A stretch of DNA of 37,023 nucleotides, from positions 1-37,023 of the IMG/VR virus record IMGVR_UViG_3300042987_000953. One strand, 5' to 3'. Positions 1 through 7,641 of this stretch are shown piece by piece. Position numbers and translations under genes: made by a program. The notes beneath the pieces are model-generated. The model did no database searches. It had not been told where the DNA came from and saw nothing but the letters and a program-made list of their open reading frames with translations. This DNA is from a virus. The stretch's first letter is position 1. Every line of letters starts with the position of its first letter.

Positions 1-2270
1 CCATCGGGGTCTGCGATGAGGTTGTAGTCTTCGGCGAAGCCCCAGAGGTGGCAGGAGAGGGCTCGGACCTTCGTCATCGCCACCCCGCCAGAGGAATAGT
101 CAATGCCGTGCTTCACGGCAGCCTGGAGCCCCTCCAGCAGCCACAGCAGGAAGGCGGGGGCCAGTTCCCTGGTAATGAAGTCCGGGTCGTCCTTGAATCG
201 AGGGTCAGCCTGCAATTCGTCGGGCTTGGTGGGGCTGCTGGTGAAGGTCTTGCCGAACTCGCAGACGTACCAGCGGGTGCGGACGGCTTCATCGGCACCG
301 GAGAGGAGGGGCGGCTTGTTGCAGTTGAACACCAGCAGGCAGGAGGGGATGAACGATTCCTCCTGGCAGCCCTTCACTTCCCACGACAGCGGGTCGCCGC
401 TGATGGCGGACTTCACCGACTGAAGGTCGTCCACCGAGACGAACTCAGTGTTCTCCGAAGGCCAGTTCAGCGAGGAATCGCGCAGCGGGGCGAGAGGGAA
501 CTTCCGTCCCTGGTCGTACTGCCGGAAGTCGGACATCGAGCAGATGGTCGCCTTGCGGTCACCGAGCGCAGCCTGCATCACACCTCGGATGGTGTCCTTG
601 CCGTTGGAGCCGCCACCGAGCATCAGCAGCGCACGGGGACGACCACGCCTGGCCCTGTACTTCGCGAGGTCGAGGCTGGAGCCCAGAGCCCGCTGAATCG
701 TGGTGCGCTGGTCATCGTTGAGGGCTGCCAGCAGCTGGCTCATCGGCTCCCGGTCGATGTCGGGCTTGTAGTCGTACCCCGTGACGTAGGTGAACACCCT
801 GGCGGGGCTGTGAGCGTCGAAGGAGACCAGCAGGTCGTCGCCGTCCCAGGACCAGCTAACAACACCGTTGCGGCAGTTGATGGCGTTCGCCGGATTGGCC
901 TCGGCTTCCCCCAGCTTCTGGCGGAACCACTCCAGGGACTCGCGGACGTAGCGGGGCCGGGCGAAGGGGTGCGTCACCTCACCAACACCGGACGACGGGA
1001 CGACAGCCAGCTGCTCAAGGAACTCCGCGATAGCGGGTGCCGCCTGACTGTCTTCGACCAATTCGTAGTGAGTGCCACACCAGCGGTAGAGCTTGTCTTC
1101 GACGCAGACCCAGGGAGTTTCCGGCCACTTGAAGACGTAGCGCAGCACCAGCGGCAGGAAGTCGGAGTTCTTCGTCAGCGACGACAGCAGCACGGTGCTG
1201 GGACGCTCAACGTCGCCGTCGTCATCGTCATCGTCGTTAAGGTCCTCGTCGGGCCCCGAGGGGGGCACGGAGGCCGTTCGGGGGCGGTCTGGGAGGGTTT
1301 GTACCATCCGACGTTGCCAGGGGTCTTGCCAGCCGTTTTCACGGGCGATGCCGATGATGGTGCCCCCGTCAGAGCGGATGGAGCCCATCTCGATGATGGA
1401 GCGGATTTTCGCCGGGATGCTCCAGCCGTTGCGCGGGTCTGATGGCGACCAGCGTTCGGCGATGGCTTCCGCATCGGCGGGGCCGAATTCCTTCACTAGG
1501 GCGCACAGCACCCGGAAGGCGTTCGGGTAGCCGCCGTCGCCAGCCTTGCCACGGGGTGGAACGTGCTCCAGGGCACTCAGGTAGCGTTCACGGGTCGCGT
1601 CTGGGTCGTGCGTCCGAGGGGCGAGGGGAACCACCTTCTCGGGTTCCTGCACGGCGGGCAGGCAGGCTTCAATCTGGCCGGTGGTGAACATCTCACCCGT
1701 CATCGACACGATGCGGGCCATGCGTCGAGTCTTCGGGTGCCACGTCCCTGCCAGCCGCAGCACCTGATTGGGTTTCACCAGTGAGTTGTCGCTCTCCCCG
1801 GCCAGCAGGTCGTGCAGCAGCCGTTCCTGACGCTTGCGCCATTGGGTCGGGTCGTCGCCCTGCACCAGTCGGAAGTACTGGTGGACGGACTTGCCGCCCG
1901 TCTCCACCTGCAATGTCGGGTGCGGCAGGTCAAAGGTCCGCCACGCCTCAAGCTGCTGCTCGGGCGGGATGTTGTCGAACTCAAAGAAGTGAGCCCGGCA
2001 CTCACGGATGTGCGAAATCTTGGTGCCGCCAGGGTTCACGACGAACCCGATGGAATAGTGGGGGCGGTCGCGGATGAGTGACTCCAGTTCGCGCCAGTCG
2101 ATGTCATCCACGTCGTAGACCCGGTGGTAGCACCGCTGGCCTAGTTCGGGAGGATAGATGGCGATAACGACGGTCTCTGACGGCATATAGCCGACCGCCG
2201 CCAGGTGCTGAAGTGCAGCATCACGGTCAATCTCAGGCCACTGAAGGGGTGCGGTCTGTACGTGTTGCAT
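1..2270 (-). CDS. Primase-helicase (RepB-like AEP primase plus SF3 helicase), 3' end outside window
   Basis: The frame is open from an ATG at 2270 to the left edge (756 codons), so the C-terminus is missing. The N-terminal part resembles RepB-type archaeo-eukaryotic primases: an acidic FFEFD motif near residue 95, SVHQYF near 128 and a conserved RLAG-type motif further on. An acidic Asp-rich linker lies near residues 342-357. The C-terminal half is a D5/SF3 helicase with Walker A GGGSNGKDT (about 552-560), a Walker B-like SVDD (about 611-615) and a sensor-type FNCNKPP (about 647-653). Such proteins make primers and unwind DNA at phage replication forks. It is the last gene of the leftward replication operon. 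The domain assignment is firm for the helicase and good for the primase; the origin it acts on is not visible. Confidence 0.9.
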   Translation of the reverse strand, partial: MQHVQTAPLQWPEIDRDAALQHLAAVGYMPSETVVIAIYPPELGQRCYHRVYDVDDIDWRELESLIRDRPHYSIGFVVNPGGTKISHIRECRAHFFEFDNIPPEQQLEAWRTFDLPHPTLQVETGGKSVHQYFRLVQGDDPTQWRKRQERLLHDLLAGESDNSLVKPNQVLRLAGTWHPKTRRMARIVSMTGEMFTTGQIEACLPAVQEPEKVVPLAPRTHDPDATRERYLSALEHVPPRGKAGDGGYPNAFRVLCALVKEFGPADAEAIAERWSPSDPRNGWSIPAKIRSIIEMGSIRSDGGTIIGIARENGWQDPWQRRMVQTLPDRPRTASVPPSGPDEDLNDDDDDDGDVERPSTVLLSSLTKNSDFLPLVLRYVFKWPETPWVCVEDKLYRWCGTHYELVEDSQAAPAIAEFLEQLAVVPSSGVGEVTHPFARPRYVRESLEWFRQKLGEAEANPANAINCRNGVVSWSWDGDDLLVSFDAHSPARVFTYVTGYDYKPDIDREPMSQLLAALNDDQRTTIQRALGSSLDLAKYRARRGRPRALLMLGGGSNGKDTIRGVMQAALGDRKATICSMSDFRQYDQGRKFPLAPLRDSSLNWPSENTEFVSVDDLQSVKSAISGDPLSWEVKGCQEESFIPSCLLVFNCNKPPLLSGADEAVRTRWYVCEFGKTFTSSPTKPDELQADPRFKDDPDFITRELAPAFLLWLLEGLQAAVKHGIDYSSGGVAMTKVRALSCHLWGFAEDYNLIADPD

Positions 2271-2293
2271 AATGGCTTGGGAAGAATTCAACG

Positions 2294-2323
2294 AACGCCC
2301 ACCGACGCTCCCCGGTGGGCGTT
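2294..2323. terminator. Strong hairpin between two replication genes
   Basis: An 11-bp perfect stem (AACGCCCACCG with CGGTGGGCGTT) and an 8-base loop fill the gap between the 64-codon gene and the primase gene. There is no good T-run on the minus strand, where the flanking genes are read; the plus strand has only TTTCGGATTTT. It may attenuate or stabilise the transcript, or act as a weak terminator for plus-strand read-through. Confidence 0.45.
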
Positions 2324-2330
2324 TCGGATT

Positions 2331-2525
2331 TTAGGGCTGCTTCGCTAAGTCCCGCACGCGGGCGACGGTCCGTTCTGCGGTGAGAAAGTCCCAGCAGTAG
2401 TAACGAATCTGGTGCGTGGCCCAGGCTTCGATGTTCCGAGCCCAGGCGCGGGCTGCTACCTCGGTATGGTCACCCTCGTACCGGACGTGGGTGAGGGTCA
2501 CGAACAGTTCGGCAAGGGGCGACAT
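2331..2525 (-). CDS. Small unknown protein, 64 aa
   Basis: I do not recognise this protein. It begins MSPLAELFVTLTHVRYEG and is rich in Trp, Tyr and Ala, without a signal peptide or membrane segment, so it is probably a small soluble helical protein. The ATG at 2525 is chosen because it overlaps the TGA stop of the upstream gene in a TGATG junction, the coupling style used repeatedly in this genome; an in-frame TTG six bases upstream is less likely. It sits between the nuclease-side genes and the primase, which suggests a helper role in DNA metabolism, but nothing in the sequence proves it. Confidence 0.6.
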   Translation of the reverse strand: MSPLAELFVTLTHVRYEGDHTEVAARAWARNIEAWATHQIRYYCWDFLTAERTVARVRDLAKQP

Positions 2526-2806
2526 CAGCAATCCTCCAGAGCGGCGATGAGGTCGTCGATGCGGTCGCGACCGACGACGTAGACGACGTGTGCGCTGAAT
2601 CGATTGAGTTCGCGGAACCGGTCGATATCGCCACGGGTGACATTGAACCGCACGATGGCGACCGGCTCACCGCAGAACGGACTGCCCGGCTTCCACTTCC
2701 AGTCGTCGCGGATTTCAACCCAGGCGATGGCGTTCGGGTTGAGGTAGCACAGCCACATATCGGGCGCGGCTTGGGTCAGGTCTTTGGCGCAGAGAATCTT
2801 GATCAC
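2525..2806 (-). CDS. Unknown protein in replication operon, 93 aa
   Basis: I do not recognise the family. The protein starts MIKILCAKDLTQAAPDMW and looks like a compact mixed alpha/beta soluble domain with many aromatic residues in its first half and a helical C-terminus (RDRIDDLIAALEDC). Its start overlaps the stop of the VRR-NUC gene by four bases and its stop overlaps the next start by one base, so the three genes are translationally coupled. Because it lies between a Holliday-junction-type nuclease gene and a primase-helicase gene, a part in replication or recombination is a reasonable guess only. Confidence 0.65.
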   Translation of the reverse strand: MIKILCAKDLTQAAPDMWLCYLNPNAIAWVEIRDDWKWKPGSPFCGEPVAIVRFNVTRGDIDRFRELNRFSAHVVYVVGRDRIDDLIAALEDC

Positions 2807-3162
2807 GGTTGGTACTCACTAATTAGATTGAGGGCTTGCTGAGGGTTCCGAACAACACCGGCAATGCCACCGGAGTTGCGGACTGCGTCGATGAACGCTT
2901 TCTGCTGACAGGTGGCCCGGCCAGTCGCTGTCTTGATTTCCAGGGCTGTAAACACAGCAACCCGGCAACCAACGTCTTCGGGGGCGATGACGTATTCGGT
3001 CCAGCCGATGAGGTCAGACGAACCGGGGCAGAGTCCGAACTTGATGAAACGACCGTCTTTTGTGGCAGCCGTCCCGACGTTGTTTCGGAACACCCGGATG
3101 CCCGGCAGGTGGCCGATGGTGGACCAGACAGCAGCCTGGATGTGGCTCTCGGGATTGCTCAC
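2803..3162 (-). CDS. VRR-NUC domain nuclease
   Basis: This is a 119-residue single-domain nuclease of the VRR-NUC branch of the PD-(D/E)XK superfamily. Visible elements are the metal-binding Asp in SSDLIGW (about residue 50), the E-x-K pair in ALEIKTATGR (about 75-77) and a following QQKAFIDAV helix with the typical Gln. Family members cut branched or flapped DNA, and phage copies usually sit beside helicases, as here. The start chosen is a GTG at 3162 that overlaps the stop of the helicase gene (TAGTG), giving MSNPESHIQ; an in-frame GTG at 3171 is the alternative. The length is normal for phage VRR-NUC proteins. Confidence in the fold is high; the DNA substrate is inferred. Confidence 0.85.
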   Translation of the reverse strand: MSNPESHIQAAVWSTIGHLPGIRVFRNNVGTAATKDGRFIKFGLCPGSSDLIGWTEYVIAPEDVGCRVAVFTALEIKTATGRATCQQKAFIDAVRNSGGIAGVVRNPQQALNLISEYQP

Positions 3163-4574
3163 TACGCCCACCCCACAGCGGCGCGACTGCGGCGTGCGCC
3201 ATAGACGTGCTGCGCCCAGGCGACGGGGTTCTTGTATCCCCGCTGCCGACCCAGCTGAATCAGCTGCTCCAAGGTCTGAGCAGAGCCCTGTTCCCGACGA
3301 CGCTGGCGGGCGACCATCGTCCGGTCGAGTTCGATTAACTCCCCGGCGACTTCCTGAATCTCCCGCCGCTCACCGACGTACTGATGCCCGCAGGCAGGGC
3401 AGTTCGGAGCGGGCAGGTGAGCAGCAAAACACTTCGGGCACTGACGCACCGAAGGCGCTTTCTTGCCTTCCCGCTTCTTCTTCCCGTCGAGACTCCACTC
3501 GCGGTCTTCCTCGGGCAGACCGTGGGTGAGAACGTTCCCGACGTGGTCGAGGATGATGGCGCGGCTCTTGCCATCAGCAGGACGCAGCACCCGGCCCACC
3601 TGCTGGAGGTAGAGACCCTCAGACTTCGTGGGACGGAGCAGAATCGCCGCCGTCACCACCGGGATGTCGGTGCCCTCGCTGACGATTTCGCAGGACGTGA
3701 GGACGTTAAGGCGACCGCAGCCCAGGTCATCAATCAGCCGGGCGCGGGTGCTGCTGTCCATCGAGCCGTCCAGAGACTCGGCCCGGAAGCCAGCAGCACG
3801 GAACTGCTCGGCGACGTGCTTGGCGTGGTCCACGGTGGCGCAGAACGCGATAGCCGGGACGCCGGGGCAGATGCGGCGATAATGCTCGACCGCGTCACCC
3901 GTGATGGACGGGGCGTCCATCGCCTCGGCCACCTGCTTGATGTCGTAGTCGCCGCCACGGGTGCGGATGCCTTTGAGGTTCAGCTTCGTCGGCGGCGCAT
4001 AGATGCGCGTCGGACTGAGGAACCCCATCGCGGTCAGGTCGGCGATAGTCGGCCCGATGACCATCGAGTCGAACACATCCTTCAGCCCCTTGCCGTCAAG
4101 GCGCACCGGAGTCGCGGTGACGCCCAGCAGCTTGGCACCGCTGTAGTGTTCAATGACCTTGCGCCAGGAGCCTGCAACAGCGTGGTGGGCTTCATCGATG
4201 ATGATGAGGTCCGGTTGCCAGGGCAGCCTGTCCATCCGTCGCACCAAGGTCTGCACGGATGCGACCTGCACGGAGTACGGAGCGAACCGGCACCCAGCGG
4301 CAATCAAGCCATGCTGAACCCCGAGACGGTCCAGAGCAGCGGAACACTGCTTCAGCAGTTCCTGCCGGTGGACCAGCACCAGAGCCCGGCGACCTTTGGC
4401 GGAAGCTTGTTCTGCGACGTAGCAGAAGCAGACAGTCTTGCCGCCCCCGGTGGGCAGCACAAGCAGCGGAGCCTTACGACCCTGGGCGAACGCACCCCGG
4501 ACCTGCTCCACAGCACTCTGTTGGTAATCCCTAAGTACAACTCTCATTTGCCATTCACGGTTGACCCCGCTCAC
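3162..4574 (-). CDS. Superfamily 2 DEAD/DEAH-type DNA helicase
   Basis: This 470-residue SF2 helicase has Walker A LPTGGGKTV (about residues 40-48), a DEAH box in IIIDEAHHAV (about 123-132), a SAT-like motif III (GVTATPVR) and motif VI QQVGRVLRP (about 323-332). After the second RecA-like domain there is a four-cysteine zinc ribbon, CPKC-x10-CPAC (about 378-395), probably for DNA binding. It resembles the ComFA/UvsW-like phage helicases that remodel replication forks and recombination intermediates. The start is a GTG at 4574; an ATG at 4547 (MRVVLRDYQQ) keeps all the motifs and is an equally good candidate. It is the first gene of the leftward operon and overlaps the VRR-NUC gene. Confidence 0.92.
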   Translation of the reverse strand: MSGVNREWQMRVVLRDYQQSAVEQVRGAFAQGRKAPLLVLPTGGGKTVCFCYVAEQASAKGRRALVLVHRQELLKQCSAALDRLGVQHGLIAAGCRFAPYSVQVASVQTLVRRMDRLPWQPDLIIIDEAHHAVAGSWRKVIEHYSGAKLLGVTATPVRLDGKGLKDVFDSMVIGPTIADLTAMGFLSPTRIYAPPTKLNLKGIRTRGGDYDIKQVAEAMDAPSITGDAVEHYRRICPGVPAIAFCATVDHAKHVAEQFRAAGFRAESLDGSMDSSTRARLIDDLGCGRLNVLTSCEIVSEGTDIPVVTAAILLRPTKSEGLYLQQVGRVLRPADGKSRAIILDHVGNVLTHGLPEEDREWSLDGKKKREGKKAPSVRQCPKCFAAHLPAPNCPACGHQYVGERREIQEVAGELIELDRTMVARQRRREQGSAQTLEQLIQLGRQRGYKNPVAWAQHVYGARRSRAAVGWA

Positions 4575-4713
4575 CTTGGGTTGTAACCCAACAGTGGCGG
4601 GCGTTACCGCTGATTATTGCATAAGTTACGGGAATTACTCGGAACTCCAAGTAATTCCGATGAACTTTAGGGAAGTTCCGTGATATCGTGACAGGGAAGC
4701 GTTCTAGGGAGCT
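4575..4713. promoter_or_regulatory. Divergent control region between replication and recombination operons
   Basis: This 139-base gap separates two diverging operons, so it should hold promoters for both. It is visibly richer in A and T than its surroundings. Inverted repeats include GGAATTACT (4631-4639) with AGTAATTCC (4650-4658), and CGGAACT (4640-4646) with AGTTCCG (4674-4680), so the two pairs are interlocked. I could not find a convincing -35/-10 pair on either strand. A TAGGGAG ribosome binding site (about 4705-4711) precedes the rightward gene. The promoter function is inferred from geometry. Confidence 0.55.
4576..4591. promoter_or_regulatory. Perfect palindrome at the start of the leftward operon
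   Basis: TTGGGTT-GT-AACCCAA is a 7+2+7 palindrome lying directly beside the GTG start of the helicase gene. Its position suits an operator that would block transcription or translation of the replication genes, or a hairpin in the leader. No repressor gene is identified in the window, so its partner is unknown. Confidence 0.4.
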
Positions 4714-5499
4714 ATGAACAACACCGAGTACCACTCGCACCCAGCGGTATCGAAGAGCCACCTCGATCAGGTGGCCCGGTCGCCGCTCCACTATTGGTCC
4801 CGGTACGTGGCCGAGGACCGGGTCGTTCCCGACCCCACCCCCGCGATGATGCTGGGGACTGCTCTCCACGCTCGGGTGCTGGAACCCGAGCTATTCGCTG
4901 CCGAGTATGCTCTGGCCCCGGCAGTGGACCGCCGCACCAAGGCAGGGAAAGACGCCTGGGCGGAAGCCGAGGCCGAGGGGAAGACACTGCTGTCTGCTGC
5001 CGATTGGGCGCAGATTGACGGCATGGCAGCAGCGATTGAATCCCACCGGGGGGCATCGAAGCTGCTGGCCCAGCAGGGTCTGACCGAGGCGTCTTTGTTC
5101 TGGACGGACGACGCTACTGGCATCGAATGCAAGTGCCGCCCAGACCGCACAATCAGCGACGAATGGATTCTCGACCTGAAGACCACCGAGGATGCCAGCC
5201 CTGCCGGGTTCGCGAAGTCGGCGTGGAACTTCCGGTATCACGTCCAGGCCAGCTGGTATCTCGATGGCGTTCGCTCATATGGCGGCCAGCCCCAGGGCTT
5301 CGTCTTCATCGCTGTTGAGAAGAAGCCGCCCTACGCGGTTGCCGTCTACCTTGCCGACCCTGAAATGGTTGCCGCCGGGGGGCGGGAAGCCCGTCGCTGT
5401 CTCAATCTGATTGCCGAATGTCGCGCCACCGGCAAGTGGCCCGGCTACGGTGACACCGCGCAAGTTCTGTCTCTGCCCAAGTGGGCGAAGGATTCCTGA
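4714..5499 (+). CDS. RecE/exonuclease VIII-like PD-(D/E)XK exonuclease
   Basis: This 261-residue protein matches the phage exonuclease family related to RecE (DUF3799 type). Motifs are GTALH with His52, the acidic residue in CRPDR (Asp144), LDLKTT with Asp154 and Lys156, and a downstream Gln/Tyr helix (HVQASWYLDG, about 176-185). The enzyme would degrade the 5' strand of double-stranded DNA ends to expose single strands for the annealing protein encoded immediately downstream. A clear ribosome binding site, TAGGGAG, precedes the ATG, and its TGA stop overlaps the next start (TGATG). The family assignment is strong; use in repair, replication or concatemer formation is inferred. Confidence 0.88.
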   Translation: MNNTEYHSHPAVSKSHLDQVARSPLHYWSRYVAEDRVVPDPTPAMMLGTALHARVLEPELFAAEYALAPAVDRRTKAGKDAWAEAEAEGKTLLSAADWAQIDGMAAAIESHRGASKLLAQQGLTEASLFWTDDATGIECKCRPDRTISDEWILDLKTTEDASPAGFAKSAWNFRYHVQASWYLDGVRSYGGQPQGFVFIAVEKKPPYAVAVYLADPEMVAAGGREARRCLNLIAECRATGKWPGYGDTAQVLSLPKWAKDS

Positions 5500-6158
5500 T
5501 GTCTGATATCGTTCGTGTCGAGTCCGCTCCGATGGGTACCCAGGGTGGAGCGTTCGCCTCTGCCGGGTCGTTCGAGTTGGCCCAGCGGATGGCGAAGTGT
5601 CTGGCGGCATCGGACCTTGTGCCGCCCCAGTACCGCAACAACGTCAGCAACACGATGCTGGCCCTTGAGATTGCCCAGCGCATCGGCGCATCACCGCTGA
5701 TGGTGATGCAGAACCTCAACATCATCCACGGCAAGCCCAGCTGGTCCAGCCAGTTCATCATCGCCGCCATCAACTCCTGCGGTCGGTTCGGCCCCCTGCG
5801 GTTCCGGGTCGAGGGTGAGGGCGACGGTCGAGTTGTGACAGCCTACGCCCCCGAGAAGGGGACCGGCGAAATCCTGGAGGGTCCGCCGGTCAGCATCGCG
5901 ATGGCGAAATCCGAGGGCTGGTTGGCGAAAAGTGGCAGCAAATGGGTGACGATGCCCGACCTGATGCTGCGATATCGTGCTGCTGCCTTCTTTGGCAGGC
6001 TGTACGCCCCGGACGTTTTGATGGGCGTCTACACGGCTGATGAGATTGTCGAAATCGACGCAGCCGAAGTGCCCGTGCAGCGGGCAATCCCGACCGCATC
6101 GGTCGAAGAACTCAATCAGGTGATTGTAGAGGAGTCCAATGACACCGATCCGTTCTGA
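5499..6158 (+). CDS. RecT-family single-strand annealing protein
   Basis: The 219-residue protein has the conserved RecT core: an Ala/Leu-rich helix (MLALEIAQRIGASPLM), the following QNLNIIHGKPSW strand-turn, FIIAAINSCGRF, and a late LRYRAAAFFGRLYAPD segment typical of the family. RecT proteins anneal complementary single strands and work with a partner exonuclease, here encoded directly upstream with a TGATG overlap. The ATG at 5499 is preferred to an in-frame GTG at 5481 because GAAGGA lies upstream of it and the overlap style recurs here. The acidic C-terminal tail (EESNDTDPF) may contact other proteins. This pair is a complete two-gene recombination system. Confidence 0.9.
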   Translation: MSDIVRVESAPMGTQGGAFASAGSFELAQRMAKCLAASDLVPPQYRNNVSNTMLALEIAQRIGASPLMVMQNLNIIHGKPSWSSQFIIAAINSCGRFGPLRFRVEGEGDGRVVTAYAPEKGTGEILEGPPVSIAMAKSEGWLAKSGSKWVTMPDLMLRYRAAAFFGRLYAPDVLMGVYTADEIVEIDAAEVPVQRAIPTASVEELNQVIVEESNDTDPF

Positions 6159-6342
6159 GCCCGAGTATCTGACAGTCAAAGAACTGATTGGCCGGTGGCG
6201 CGGGCAGATTTCCGCCACCACCCTGGCGAACTGGCGCAGCGAGAGGAAGGGACCAGCCTTCATCAAGATTGGTGGGCGTGTTCTGTATCCGCTGGCCGAT
6301 GTCATCGCCTATGAAACGCAGAGCCGTCGCAGCAACGGCTAA
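6139..6342 (+). CDS. Small helix-turn-helix protein, excisionase/MerR-like
   Basis: The 67-residue protein is a single winged-helix domain of the excisionase/HTH_17 kind: LTVKELIGRW begins the first helices, TTLANWRSERKGPAF is the recognition helix region, and KIGGRVLYPLADVIAY is the wing and final strand-helix. Such proteins bind DNA as excisionases or as small regulators. No integrase gene is visible, so regulation of the recombination operon is more likely than excision. It overlaps the end of the RecT-like gene by 20 bases and has a GAGGAG ribosome binding site. Confidence 0.75.
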   Translation: MTPIRSEPEYLTVKELIGRWRGQISATTLANWRSERKGPAFIKIGGRVLYPLADVIAYETQSRRSNG

Positions 6343-6399
6343 CCTCCCCCGGCCCGGCTCCGAGGCCGCAGTATCGGGCAGTTGTTACTCAGCGAAATC

Positions 6400-6804
6400 A
6401 TGAAAATCTCTGCCGCACTCTTCCACCAAACCGCAGCCGACATCCAGGCCCGCCTGGGTGACCGGTTCAACCCGGCTACGAACTACCCGGCCTACGACGG
6501 CGTGATGTCGGTCCCCGCCACCCTGGTCCCTGAACTCATCGAGTACCTGACCGCAGCCCAGCCGAACGACCGGGGCGAGATTCCCCTGAAGCTGGCGGGC
6601 TGGAAGAAGACTTCCAACGCTGGCAAGACGTACCTGTCCATTCAGGTCAGCGAGGACTACAAGACCGCCAAGGCCATCGAGGCTGCTCGGGCCGCGCAGG
6701 CTGCTGCCGCCCCCGCTCCCAGCCCCGTTGCCGCCGCTGCCCAGCAGCTGGCCGCCAACTTCGGCGGGCAGGTCGTCCCCGCCGAAGAAGACGTTCCGTT
6801 CTAG
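6400..6804 (+). CDS. Putative SSB-like protein with acidic PF tip
   Basis: The 134-residue product has a compact beta-rich region with LKLAGWKKTSNAGKTYLSIQV (about residues 67-87), a flexible Ala/Pro tail, and ends EEDVPF. That tip matches the C-terminal peptide by which bacterial SSB proteins recruit repair and replication enzymes, and the layout of core, disordered linker and acidic tip is that of an SSB. The position just after the RecE- and RecT-like genes fits single-strand handling. I chose the ATG at 6400; a TTG 18 bases upstream is possible. It is not a recognisable classical OB-fold sequence, so SSB function is inferred from the tail, the region and the context. Confidence 0.6.
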   Translation: MKISAALFHQTAADIQARLGDRFNPATNYPAYDGVMSVPATLVPELIEYLTAAQPNDRGEIPLKLAGWKKTSNAGKTYLSIQVSEDYKTAKAIEAARAAQAAAAPAPSPVAAAAQQLAANFGGQVVPAEEDVPF

Positions 6805-6810
6805 AACGGA
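6795..6810. repeat. 16-bp perfect palindrome at two convergent stop codons
   Basis: TCCGTTCTAGAACGGA spans the TAG stop codons of the SSB-like gene (plus) and of the small minus-strand gene, which share CTAG. Because of the symmetry both proteins end in Pro-Phe. There is no T-run, so it is not a classical terminator. Confidence 0.6.
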
Positions 6811-7052
6811 GCCTTCCCGCCGTAGACATCGGCGAGACCGGTGAACAGACCGTGCATCGGGTGGCTGGGGTCGTGGCGTCCGTCGAGGGCGTACCACTTC
6901 TCCAGCCGCCCGGGCCGCGCCACCTGCTCAGCCAGGTCCCAGCCACCGGCGACGTGTTCCAGGCTGGCGGCGACCGCCTCGCGAACCTCGGCTTCAGTCG
7001 GGGTCCAGTAGTAGGCCGGGCCAGTCGGGGTCTGATATTCGTGTCGGATCAT
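6801..7052 (-). CDS. Unknown 83-aa protein read against its neighbours
   Basis: I do not recognise this protein. It begins MIRHEYQTPTGPAYYW, contains a helical EAEVREAVAASLEHV segment and ends GGKAPF. Its composition looks like real protein, and it is the only minus-strand gene inside the rightward block. The ATG at 7052 is favoured because the longer frame upstream runs through the probable control region. It converges on the SSB-like gene, with the two stop codons overlapping. A small regulator or takeover protein transcribed separately is possible; this is inference. Confidence 0.5.
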   Translation of the reverse strand: MIRHEYQTPTGPAYYWTPTEAEVREAVAASLEHVAGGWDLAEQVARPGRLEKWYALDGRHDPSHPMHGLFTGLADVYGGKAPF

Positions 7053-7174
7053 GGCGCAATGCAATGCTGCGGGACCATTGTGCCATCCTCGGACTGTGTT
7101 ACGGATTGTTACGAACAGTTGCACAGTCGGAACGCTACCTGCAAGAATACGGTCATTGAGTTTGAGATTCATTG
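7053..7174. promoter_or_regulatory. Divergent intergenic region with repeats
   Basis: This gap lies between a minus-strand gene and the small-gene cluster on the plus strand. It holds an inverted repeat GACTGTG (7092-7098) / CACAGTC (7122-7128), and between the arms two direct copies of TGTTACG ten bases apart. That arrangement looks like an operator with promoters nearby, but no clear -35/-10 pair was found. Confidence 0.4.
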
Positions 7175-7321
7175 ATGTCCGTCACTGCCACTCTGTTTCG
7201 CTCCTGGCTTGCCCACGTTCAGGGAGCTCAGTCCCCCGAGCGCTTCTGGGCCGCCCTGACCAACACCGAGTACCCCGGCTGGGACTGGGTTATCGCGATT
7301 GATGAATCGCTCCTCGACTAA
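7175..7321 (+). CDS. Small unknown protein, 48 aa
   Basis: The product starts MSVTATLFRSWLAHVQG and ends WDWVIAIDESLLD; it is acidic and Trp-rich with no signal peptide or motif I recognise. It is the first gene of the rightward small-gene cluster, just after the repeat-containing control region. The ribosome binding site is weak. The coding call rests on uninterrupted frame, plausible protein composition and tight packing with following genes; other reading frames here look worse. Confidence 0.5.
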   Translation: MSVTATLFRSWLAHVQGAQSPERFWAALTNTEYPGWDWVIAIDESLLD

Positions 7322-7348
7322 CACCGCAAACACCAACCGAGAACATTC

Positions 7349-7639
7349 ATGTCTGAACGCATCCCTGGTCGTGTCTACAACGTTTCCAACTACATGATGA
7401 TGGTCGTCCCTGAGTGGTTCGGCATCGACGAACGCAACGGCAGCGCAGTCGCTGTCCTGGGCGAAGACTTCGACGCCATCACCATCTCCAGCCAGCTTGC
7501 AGGTGTCGCCGAGCATGGCGACGAACTGCGGTGGTGGAAGAGCCCGACTGGTCTTGCCGGTCTGCTGGTGAAGGCCAGCGGTGAGCAGATTTCACTGCTC
7601 GGCGACGACGAAGAACCTGTCCACCTCTATCTGGCGTAG
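7349..7639 (+). CDS. Unknown acidic protein, 96 aa
   Basis: The family is not recognised. The protein begins MSERIPGRVYNVSNYMMM and appears beta-rich and acidic, ending GDDEEPVHLYLA. A stretch GLAGLLVKASGEQISLL could form a small core. No cysteines, signal peptide or membrane segment are present. It follows the 48-residue gene with 27 bases between them and is followed after two bases by the next start, so it belongs to the same transcription unit. Small acidic phage proteins of this kind are often early host-takeover factors, but there is no direct evidence here. Confidence 0.6.
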   Translation: MSERIPGRVYNVSNYMMMVVPEWFGIDERNGSAVAVLGEDFDAITISSQLAGVAEHGDELRWWKSPTGLAGLLVKASGEQISLLGDDEEPVHLYLA

Positions 7640-7641
7640 CG

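Noticed and set aside
48-1442. 464-codon plus-strand frame antisense to the primase-helicase
   Set aside because: The minus strand carries clear primase and helicase motifs across the same bases; the plus frame product has no recognisable domains.
3384-4586. 400-codon plus-strand frame antisense to the SF2 helicase
   Set aside because: All helicase motifs are in the minus frame; no ribosome site or overlap logic supports the plus frame.
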